A stretch of DNA of 64,000 nucleotides from CAYYWP01 sp964475125. Its GTDB lineage: Bacteria; Desulfobacterota; Binatia; HRBIN30; CADEER01. Numbering within the stretch: the stretch's first letter is position 1; every line of letters begins with the position of its first letter. Below the pieces are notes generated by a model, which was given only the letters and a program-made list of their open reading frames with translations, was not told the origin of the DNA and ran no database searches. A program made the position numbers and the translations under genes. The stretch lies in contig CAYYWP010000002.1 of assembly GCA_964475125.1 (NCBI GenBank), positions 5,158 to 69,157 of the forward strand. Direction: 5' to 3'. Positions 57,335 to 64,000 of this stretch are shown one piece after another.

Positions 57335-59275
57335 ATGTCCGAGCTCAATGACGACGCCTGGTATCCCGAGCCGCGCCACATCCAGAATGCGCATGTCTCG
57401 GCATTGGGGCAGGCACTGAACGTAGCCGACTTCGACAGCCTGCGCGCCTTTTCGCTTCGGCATCCGGCCGAGTATTGGAAGACCGCGATCGATTTCTTGG
57501 GCATCGCCTGGTCCATCCAGCCGAGCGCGTACGTCGACCTCAGCCGCGGGATGGAATTCCCGGACTGGTTCCCGGGCGGGGAGCTGAACTGGGTCGACAC
57601 GGTGCTGGCGTGGGGCGACCGTTCCGAGACGGCGAGTCGCCGGGCGGTGATCGCGGAGCGGGAGGACGGCAGTTGCCGGGCCATCAGTTTCGGCGAACTG
57701 GCGGCGGCGGTTCGCTGCGCTGCGGCTGGCCTGCGGCGACACGGTGTGCGCCGCGGCGATCGCATCGGCTTGCTGTGCGAGAACGGAATCGAGGCGACGG
57801 TGGCGCTGCTGGCGCTGTCGTACCTCGGGGCGATCGTCGCGCCGCTGTTCAGCGGCTTCGGCGTCGACGCCATCATCTCTCGTCTGGAGCCCAGCGGCGC
57901 GCGCGGGCTGATCGCGACGACCGGGTTTCAGCGCCGCGGTCGGTCTATCGACATGGTGCCGACCATCGCCGAAGCACTGCAACGCCTGCCCGACGTCGAT
58001 CTGGTCCTCTGGAAGCCAAGCGGTGACGCCGCGGTTCCGGCGGGCGGCGTTGCGTGGCAGGAGATCGCAGACACGCCTCAGGATGGCGGTCGTGCCGCCA
58101 GGATGTCGCCCGACGATCCCTTCATGGTGATCTACACCTCGGGCACCACCGGCAAGCCCAAGGGCGCCGTGCACACCCACGGCGGCTTCCCGCTCAAGAT
58201 CGCGCACGACTCGGCCGTGCACTTCGACGTCGGACGCGGGGATGTGTTCTGCTGGCCGGCGGACATGGGGTGGGTGGCCGGTCCGCTCGTCCTGGCGGCG
58301 GCGCTGCTGCGCGGTGCGACGCTGGTGTTGTACGACGGCGCGCCCGATTTCCCGGACTGGTCGCGCATGTCGCGGCTGATCGAACGCCATCGCGTGACGC
58401 ATTACGGATCGTCTCCCACGCTGATTCGCGGTCTGGCCGCGAACGCGTCCGTCTCGTTGGCAGGCGACAGGTCAAGCGTGGAATTGCTCATCACGGCGGG
58501 TGAGGTCATCGATCCCGAGCACTTCACCTGGTTCCGGCAGCACTTCGCCCAGGCCGGCAGCCCCGTGATCAACTACACCGGCGGGACGGAGGCCTCCGGG
58601 GGGTTGCTGTCCAGCGTCGTGGTGAAGCCGATCAGGCCCGGCGGTTTCAACACGGGGTCTCCCGCGGTCGACGTGGCCGTGGTCGACTCGGCCGGCCAGC
58701 CGCTGATCGGTACGGTTGGCGAGCTGGCCATCCGCGCCCCGTTCGTCGGCATGACGCGTTCCTTCTGGCAGGATGACCAGCGCTACCTCGAAAGCTACTG
58801 GCGAACCGTCCCGGGCATGTGGATTCATGGCGATCTGGCGCTGCAGACGGACAACGGCTTCGTCCTGCTTGGTCGTTCCGACGACACGATCAAGGTTGCC
58901 GGCAAGCGCTTGGGGCCAGCGGAGGTGGAGGAAATCCTGTTGGAACTCGCCGAGGTTCACGAAGCCGCCGCGGTCGGCATCGGGGACGCAAGCAAGGGCG
59001 AGCGGCTGGTCGTATTTATCGTCCCGGTCCCCGCCTGGGCGGGTAATCGTCAGGGCCTCGCGGCGACGGTCACCGGCCATGTCGAACGGCGCTTGGGCAA
59101 GCCGTTCAAGCCGAGCACGGTGCATTTCGTCACCCAGCTCCCCAAGACGCGCAGCGCCAAGGTCATGCGGCGTCTGATCCGTCGCCTATACAGCCATCAG
59201 CCGCTCGGGGACCTGTCGGCGCTGGACAATCCGGCCTCACTCGAGGAGATACGCTCGCTGGTCGGCAAGGCATAG
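57335..59275 (+). CDS. Acetyl-CoA-synthetase-like acyl-CoA ligase
   Basis: This is a 646-residue AMP-forming ligase with the longer N-terminal region of the acetyl-/propionyl-CoA synthetase branch. MVIYTSGTTGKPKGAVHTH (phosphate loop), YTGGTEASGG, GDLALQTDNGFVLLGRSDDTIKVAGKRLGPAEVEE and the C-terminal Lys in KTRSAKVMRRLIRR are intact. The start lies just after dispersed repeat copy 3 and only a distant GAGG is available as ribosome site. It should activate a short or branched acid for the cluster. Confidence 0.9.
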   Translation: MSELNDDAWYPEPRHIQNAHVSALGQALNVADFDSLRAFSLRHPAEYWKTAIDFLGIAWSIQPSAYVDLSRGMEFPDWFPGGELNWVDTVLAWGDRSETASRRAVIAEREDGSCRAISFGELAAAVRCAAAGLRRHGVRRGDRIGLLCENGIEATVALLALSYLGAIVAPLFSGFGVDAIISRLEPSGARGLIATTGFQRRGRSIDMVPTIAEALQRLPDVDLVLWKPSGDAAVPAGGVAWQEIADTPQDGGRAARMSPDDPFMVIYTSGTTGKPKGAVHTHGGFPLKIAHDSAVHFDVGRGDVFCWPADMGWVAGPLVLAAALLRGATLVLYDGAPDFPDWSRMSRLIERHRVTHYGSSPTLIRGLAANASVSLAGDRSSVELLITAGEVIDPEHFTWFRQHFAQAGSPVINYTGGTEASGGLLSSVVVKPIRPGGFNTGSPAVDVAVVDSAGQPLIGTVGELAIRAPFVGMTRSFWQDDQRYLESYWRTVPGMWIHGDLALQTDNGFVLLGRSDDTIKVAGKRLGPAEVEEILLELAEVHEAAAVGIGDASKGERLVVFIVPVPAWAGNRQGLAATVTGHVERRLGKPFKPSTVHFVTQLPKTRSAKVMRRLIRRLYSHQPLGDLSALDNPASLEEIRSLVGKA

Positions 59276-59332
59276 TGTGTCCGGTCTCCTGACCGAGGGC
59301 AGACGCTGCGCGCGCGCTACCAGAGGATTCCC

Positions 59333-60139
59333 ATGACCGATCGCTATTCGCGTTACACGTCGCTGGCTATCGACCGGCCCGCCGACGGGGTGCTGCGCCT
59401 CACGCTCAATCGTCCCGAGCGGCTCAACGCGCTCGATCGCGACGGGCATCGCGAGTTGACGGAGATCTGGCGCGATGTGCATCAGGACCCCGAGGTGCGG
59501 GCCGTGCTCCTGTGCGGCGCGGGCAAGGCCTTTTCCGCCGGCGGGGATTTCGAGCTGGTCGGCGAGTTGATCGCCGATTTCGATGCCCGCGTGCGGCTGT
59601 GGCACGAAGCCCGCGACCTGGTCCACAACATTCTCGATTGTTCCAAGCCCATCGTCTCGGCGATCCACGGCCCGGCCGTCGGCGCCGGACTGGTGGCGGC
59701 ATTGCTGGCGGACATTTCGGTGGCGGCGAAGACCGCGCGCATCGTCGACGGGCACACCCGGTTGGGGGTGACCGCCGGCGATCATGCCGTGATCCTCTGG
59801 CCGCTCTTGTGCGGCATGGCCAAGGCAAAGTACCACCTGCTGCTGTGCGAACCGGTGAACGGCGAAGAGGCCGAGAAGATGGGACTCGTCTCCTTGGCGG
59901 TCGATGAGCACGAGCTGCAGCAGAGGAGTCTGGATATTGCGACGCGCCTGGCCAACGGGGCGCCAACCGCGATCCGCTGGACCAAACACGCGCTCAACAA
60001 CTGGATGCGCTCGGCCGGCCCTTCGTTCGACGCCTCGCTCGCACTGGAGCTGCTGGGCTTCAGCGGTCCCGAGGCCAAGGAGGGCCTGGCGTCCTTCCGG
60101 GAAAAACGACCGCCGGCCTTTTCGCCCAAGCGACGCTGA
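59333..60139 (+). CDS. Enoyl-CoA hydratase/isomerase family (lacks both hydratase Glu)
   Basis: This is a 268-residue crotonase-fold protein. LNRPERLNALD and AFSAGGDFELV (oxyanion hole) are typical. The two hydratase Glu positions read Val (GAGLVAALLAD) and a non-Glu residue in DGHTRLGVTAGDHA, so simple hydration is unlikely; isomerase, C-C lyase or hydrolase activity is possible. The DGHTRLGV and WPLLCGMAKAKYHLLLCE segments recur in a family I recall from actinobacteria. It is the last gene of the second catabolic cluster. Confidence 0.87.
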   Translation: MTDRYSRYTSLAIDRPADGVLRLTLNRPERLNALDRDGHRELTEIWRDVHQDPEVRAVLLCGAGKAFSAGGDFELVGELIADFDARVRLWHEARDLVHNILDCSKPIVSAIHGPAVGAGLVAALLADISVAAKTARIVDGHTRLGVTAGDHAVILWPLLCGMAKAKYHLLLCEPVNGEEAEKMGLVSLAVDEHELQQRSLDIATRLANGAPTAIRWTKHALNNWMRSAGPSFDASLALELLGFSGPEAKEGLASFREKRPPAFSPKRR

Positions 60140-60269
60140 GGCCCTCCGCATATCTTTCCTCGCGGTGCCTGTGCGCGCCGTCTGCTTCGCAACTACACGC
60201 CCAACGGCGTCGTGTTGGGGTTGCCGTTTCGACGTCGTTGCGCCAAGTTTGTCTTGACAGGGGTCCGGT

Positions 60270-62078
60270 GTGGCCGGTCAGAGCCAGGTGGTTCCTCCCG
60301 ATGAGGTCGCGGCGACGATCGCGGTGTCGTCGTTCGAAAACCCGTCGGGCGATCCGGAGCAGGACTACTTCGCGCGAGGATTCGTCGAGGACGTCGTCAC
60401 CGAACTGTCGCGGTTCCCGACGCTCGAGGTGATTCACCCGCACACCTCGTTTGCCGTCGCCGGCAGCCGCCTGCCCGAGGCCTTGCGCGCCGACTACCTC
60501 CTCCAGGGCAGCGTTCGGCGGCTCGGGGAGACCGTCCGCGTCGCGGCACAGCTGGTCGAGGCCACGTCCGGGCGCCAGATCTGGGCGGATCGATTCGACG
60601 CTCCCGCCGAACGCCTGTTCGCGGTTCAAGACCAGATCGTCGCTCGCGTCGCCAGCACCCTGGCGATTCAGGTCGACGGCGCCCGTCTGCACCGGGCGCG
60701 GCGGAAGCCGCTGGCCAGCCTCGAGGTCTACGACTGTTGGCTGCGCGGCCTCGACTGTCTGCGACGCGGGACCGTGGAGGACGACGAGCGCGCCAGACAG
60801 TTTTTTGAACGCGCGCTGATGCTCGACCCTCACTGGGCGCGCGGTCACGCGGGAATCTCCCTTTCGCACTTCAATGAGTGGAGCTGCCAGGCGTGGGAGC
60901 TCTGGGACGACAAAGAACGCCTGGCGTTCGAGCACGCGCGGCGCGCCGCTGATCTGGACGATCGGGACGCGCTCATCCAGGTCGTATTGGGGCGCATCCT
61001 CCTGTACCGGCGGCGGTTCGACGAGGCAGCCCGACATATCGATCGGGCGATCGATCTCAACCCGAACGACGCCGACGTGCTCGCGCAGGCGGCGCTGTGT
61101 CGCGCCTATCTCGGCGATGCCGAAGCGGCCGTCGGCCTGGCTGCGAAGGCGATGCGCCTCAACCCGGATCATCCCGACTGGTACCTGTACTGCGCCGGCG
61201 TGCCGCTCTTCCTGCGGCAGCGATACGCCGAGGCCGCCGGGCTGATGTCGAAGGCGCCCCGGGCCTTGGTCGATCTCCCCGCCTATCTGGCTGCCAGCTA
61301 CGCGTACCTGGGCGAGCCCGCGCCTGCGACCGCGATCCTCGAGGCGTTCCTCTCGGACTTCGTGGAGAAGATCACCTTCGGGCGTGCGGCCGAGCCGGGT
61401 GAGGCGCTGCGCTGGCTGCTGCACGTGAACCCGTTCCGCCGTCCCGAGGATGCCGACCTGCTGACTCGGGGCCTGCGCCTGGCGGGACTGCCGGCAGACC
61501 CCGATGAGCGATCGTCCCGTGCGGTCCCGCAATCTCTGACGAGCGGGCCGCTCCAAGCCGTATTCCGCAAAGACGCTGGGTTCTGGACGCTAGCGTTCGA
61601 CGGCGCGGTCGTCCAGTTGACGGAGACGAAGGGGTTCCACGATTTGGCGGAGTTGCTCGCCAGGCCCGAGGCGCGGATTCATTGTCTCGAGCTCGCCGGG
61701 CGATCCGCCGAGCCCAGAGGCGACGATTCAGTGCTCGATACCCGCGCCCGTCATGAGCTCGGCGCGCGGGCCCGCGAGCTCGAGGAGGAGATCGAGGAGG
61801 CCGAGAGTCTGAACGATCGAGGTCGCGCCGAGCGCGCGCGCGAGGAGCTGGACCAGATCGTGGCCGTGCTCGCCGAGGCCCTGGGTCTGGGCGGGCGGTC
61901 GCGCCGACTCGGCAGCGCCGCCGAGCGGGCTCGCAGTGCCGTCACCTGGCGGATCCGCAACGCCATCCGCAAGATCGCCACCGCCCACGCCGCCCTCGGT
62001 CGCTACCTCGACAACACCATCCGGACGGGCACGTACTGTGTCTACACGCCCGACAAGCCTGTGGCGTGGGTTCTCTAA
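60270..62078 (+). CDS. TolB-like/TPR signalling-type protein
   Basis: This is a 602-residue protein. An in-frame stop at 60255 limits the 5' end, and GTG 60270 is the first start; no good ribosome site. Residues 5-130 match the TolB/FlgO-like domain (IAVSSFENPSGDPEQDYFARGF, LLQGSVRR). TPR-type helices follow to about residue 400, with RAIDLNPNDADVLAQAALCR a clear unit. The end (RARELEEEIEEAESLNDRGR, AERARSAVTWRIRNAIRKIA, TGTYCVYTP) is a module often attached to cyclase or transcriptional-regulator proteins. The usual N-terminal catalytic or DNA-binding domain is absent. Function unknown. Confidence 0.75.
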   Translation: MAGQSQVVPPDEVAATIAVSSFENPSGDPEQDYFARGFVEDVVTELSRFPTLEVIHPHTSFAVAGSRLPEALRADYLLQGSVRRLGETVRVAAQLVEATSGRQIWADRFDAPAERLFAVQDQIVARVASTLAIQVDGARLHRARRKPLASLEVYDCWLRGLDCLRRGTVEDDERARQFFERALMLDPHWARGHAGISLSHFNEWSCQAWELWDDKERLAFEHARRAADLDDRDALIQVVLGRILLYRRRFDEAARHIDRAIDLNPNDADVLAQAALCRAYLGDAEAAVGLAAKAMRLNPDHPDWYLYCAGVPLFLRQRYAEAAGLMSKAPRALVDLPAYLAASYAYLGEPAPATAILEAFLSDFVEKITFGRAAEPGEALRWLLHVNPFRRPEDADLLTRGLRLAGLPADPDERSSRAVPQSLTSGPLQAVFRKDAGFWTLAFDGAVVQLTETKGFHDLAELLARPEARIHCLELAGRSAEPRGDDSVLDTRARHELGARARELEEEIEEAESLNDRGRAERAREELDQIVAVLAEALGLGGRSRRLGSAAERARSAVTWRIRNAIRKIATAHAALGRYLDNTIRTGTYCVYTPDKPVAWVL

Positions 62079-62084
62079 GACGCC

Positions 62085-62101
62085 GCCTCACAATGTGAGG
62101 C
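62085..62101. promoter_or_regulatory. 17-bp palindrome between the two TPR genes
   Basis: GCCTCACA and TGTGAGGC are exact complements around a single A. It lies 7 nt after the TolB-like stop and 47 nt before the next start, a fitting place for an operator; no T run follows, so a terminator is less likely. Confidence 0.35.
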
Positions 62102-62148
62102 CGTCTCTCACGCCTCTTGGGTAAACGACCATGCGGGAGGAGTCAGCC

Positions 62149-63549
62149 ATGACATGTACAGGTGTTGTTGCCACGGATCGAGCCGCTCGGCGTCACGGGA
62201 ACCGATCGGTCGCTCAGGATGCCCGGGGCGTTCCGGTCTCGTGCGTCGACCGGTCCGCGCTGGAGCTCTTCGAGAAGGCCCTCGTCGAGTACCAGAGCTA
62301 CGTCGGCGATTCGATCGCCACCATCGAGCACGCGCTGGCGCAGGCGCCGGACTTCGTCCTCGGGCACGTGTTCAAGGCGACCGTGCTGATGACCTTCACC
62401 GAACGGCGCTTCGCGGAGCAGGCCCGCGTCAGCGTCACGTCGGCCGAGGCCTTGCTCCCGCTTGCCGATCCGCGCGAGCGAGGGTTGGCCACGGCGGCCC
62501 GCCGACTGGTGGATGGAGACTGGGACGCCGCTTGTGCCGCGTTCGACCGCGTCCTCGTCGACCATCCGCGCGATGCGTTTGCGATCCAGTCGGCGCACCT
62601 CATGGACTTCTTTCGCGGCGACGCCTTGAACCTGCGCAATCGGATCTCCCGCGTCCTGCCCCACTGGACGCCGAGCGTTCCTGGTTATTCCTACATCCTC
62701 GGCATGCACGCGTTCGGTCTCGAGGAGTGCAACCAGTACGCGCAGGCGGAGGAAACCGCTCGCCAGGCTCTGGCGCTCGAACCGAAGGACGGTTGGGCGG
62801 TGCACGCGGGGGCCCACGTCATGGAAATGGAGGGCCGCATCGACGAGGGCATCGCCTGGCTGGTCTCGCGCGAGCAGGACTGGGCACCGAACAACGGCTT
62901 CGCCTTCCACAACTACTGGCACCTGGCGCTCTACTACCTGGATCGCCAGCGCTACGCCGATGCGCTCGCGCTGTACGACTCCCGCATCCATGCGGCGCCG
63001 CCGGACTTCGCCTTGCAACTGCTCGATGCCACCGCCCTGCTCTGGCGCCTGTACCTCGAAGGGGTGGACCTCGGCGCACGATGCGAGGCTTTGGCGGACA
63101 ACTGGGCCGGCCGACTGGAGACCGAGCGCGGCTTCTACGCCTTCAACGACATGCACGCCATGATGTCCTTCACCATGGCGCGGCGCGAGGCCGCCGCCGC
63201 CCAGCTCGTGCGCGACCTGGAGTGGGCTGCGACGAAGGCGGCAGGGGTCAACCGCATGATGACGCGTGATGTGGGCCTTCCGGTGTGCCTGGCGGTGCAG
63301 GCCTTCGGGCGTGAGCGCTACGCCGAAGCGATCCGCCACATCGAGCCGATGCGCGACATCGCCGCGCGCTTCGGCGGCAGCCACGCCCAGCGCGATGCGC
63401 TGACCCTCACCCTGATCGAAGCCGCCATCCGCAGCGGGGAGCTCGCCCTGGCGCGGCATTACATCGCCGAACGGACGGTCCACAAGCCCGCCAGCGCCTG
63501 GGGCCGCCGCCTGCTCGCCCGCGCCAGCGCGCGAGCGGAGGAGGTGTGA
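62149..63549 (+). CDS. TPR protein of the TTC38 family
   Basis: This is a 466-residue all-helical protein. ATG 62149 is chosen for GGGAGGAG at 62135-62142 with 6-nt spacing; ATG 62131 lies before that site. TPR-like pairs recur, with SYILGMHAFGLEECNQYAQAE, WAVHAGAHVMEMEGRIDEG and NNGFAFHNYWHLALYYLD matching the TTC38 family found in bacteria and eukaryotes. Role unknown. It probably shares a transcript with the TolB-like TPR gene 70 bp upstream. Confidence 0.8.
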   Translation: MTCTGVVATDRAARRHGNRSVAQDARGVPVSCVDRSALELFEKALVEYQSYVGDSIATIEHALAQAPDFVLGHVFKATVLMTFTERRFAEQARVSVTSAEALLPLADPRERGLATAARRLVDGDWDAACAAFDRVLVDHPRDAFAIQSAHLMDFFRGDALNLRNRISRVLPHWTPSVPGYSYILGMHAFGLEECNQYAQAEETARQALALEPKDGWAVHAGAHVMEMEGRIDEGIAWLVSREQDWAPNNGFAFHNYWHLALYYLDRQRYADALALYDSRIHAAPPDFALQLLDATALLWRLYLEGVDLGARCEALADNWAGRLETERGFYAFNDMHAMMSFTMARREAAAAQLVRDLEWAATKAAGVNRMMTRDVGLPVCLAVQAFGRERYAEAIRHIEPMRDIAARFGGSHAQRDALTLTLIEAAIRSGELALARHYIAERTVHKPASAWGRRLLARASARAEEV

Positions 63550-63555
63550 CGCCGA

Positions 63556-63999
63556 TCATCCGAGGATGACGCGCACCTGATGGGTACTGCCGTCGTCGGC
63601 TAAGGCGATCTGCGCACCTGGTCCAGGCAACGGCGCGCCGTCGAGCTCTACCTGGGCGACGCCGCGCGCCACGCCGCGCGGGTTCTCGACGGTGAGCTCG
63701 TAGCGCGCGGAATGGTAGCGCACGCGGACCTCGAAGCGGCGCCACGCCCGCGGAATGCAGGGATCGACCGACAACGTCTCTCCCCGCACCCGTACGCCCA
63801 GGATCCACTCGATCCCGGCCCGATACAGCCATCCGGCTGAGCCGGTGTACCAGGTCCATCCGCCGCGGCCGGTGTGCGGAGCGAGGGCGTAGACGTCGGC
63901 CGCCACGACATAGGGTTCCACCTTGTAAGTCGCTGCGCCCGTCGGGGATCGCCCATGGTTCACCGGGTTGATCATGGTCGTCAGCTCCCATGCGCGCTG
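63556..63999 (-). CDS. GH94 glycoside phosphorylase / cyclic glucan synthase, C-terminal fragment
   Basis: 147 residues are visible; the gene continues beyond the window on the minus strand (frame open to base 63999). AWELTTMINPVNHGRSP, YKVEPYVVAADVYA and HTGRGGWTWYTGSAGWLYR are the conserved (alpha/alpha)6-barrel end of GH94 enzymes such as cellobiose phosphorylase and the NdvB cyclic beta-1,2-glucan synthase; the final ~70 residues form the beta-sandwich cap. Which of these it is cannot be told from the C-terminus alone. It converges on the TPR gene. Confidence 0.88.
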   Translation of the reverse strand, partial: QRAWELTTMINPVNHGRSPTGAATYKVEPYVVAADVYALAPHTGRGGWTWYTGSAGWLYRAGIEWILGVRVRGETLSVDPCIPRAWRRFEVRVRYHSARYELTVENPRGVARGVAQVELDGAPLPGPGAQIALADDGSTHQVRVILG

Positions 64000-64000
64000 A

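Overview
High-GC bacterial DNA with tightly packed operons, ATGA start/stop overlaps and clear Shine-Dalgarno sites. The mix of very large secreted YD-repeat proteins with Pro-Thr linkers, TTQ-type methylamine dehydrogenase, hydantoinase-type hydrolases, CoA-transferases, a probable selenoprotein and dispersed palindromic repeats would suit an uncultured deltaproteobacterium-like lineage such as Candidatus Binatota. This is inference: the window has no rRNA or other phylogenetic marker.

Layout. (1) 1-12611: a co-directional surface-protein locus: an RHS core gene cut by the window edge, a long YD-repeat shell with a C-terminal sorting-type tail, a glycine-rich lipoprotein, and a second RHS core gene with a different C-terminal tip. 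(2) 12695-13645: a lone secreted lipoprotein on the minus strand. (3) 14119-28421: a catabolic operon encoding hydantoinase A and B, a two-part cobalamin-dependent acyl-CoA mutase with an unusual active-site signature, two acyl-CoA ligases, an acyl-CoA dehydrogenase, a thiolase and a dehydrogenase-hydratase fusion. Together they look like activation, carbon-skeleton rearrangement and beta-oxidation of an unknown, perhaps branched or cyclic, acid. (4) 28533-29327: a membrane-anchored peroxiredoxin-like gene with an in-frame TGA where a Cys is expected, followed by a hairpin with a GGT loop; it is read here as a selenoprotein. (5) 29654-30347: a vapBC pair. (6) 30527-37486, minus strand: a membrane glycosyltransferase, a methylamine (or aromatic amine) dehydrogenase operon (mauB-mauE-mauD-mauA-cytochrome c), and two paralogous short-chain dehydrogenases, one of which has lost its catalytic residues. 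(7) 37487-40637: repeats, a small NTF2-like protein, an NHL-repeat protein and a Fis-type HTH remnant. (8) 40638-60139: a flavin-dependent oxidoreductase and a second catabolic cluster: hydantoinase A and B, two tandem molybdopterin hydroxylase large subunits, MmgE/PrpD, a CitE-like lyase, acyl-CoA dehydrogenase, CoA-transferase, methylacyl-CoA racemase, acyl-CoA ligase and enoyl-CoA hydratase. (9) 60270-63999: two TPR proteins and the C-terminus of a GH94 enzyme.

Mobile and decayed DNA is concentrated between genes: three copies of one dispersed repeat (one invaded by a 167-bp element with perfect 25-bp inverted ends, one by a 61-bp palindrome), a 116-bp relic of the flavin oxidoreductase gene, and short gene remnants. 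The strongest candidates for new biology are the putative selenoprotein, the atypical B12 mutase cluster, the methylamine dehydrogenase operon whose cytochrome has no Met ligand, and the paired molybdopterin subunits without partners.
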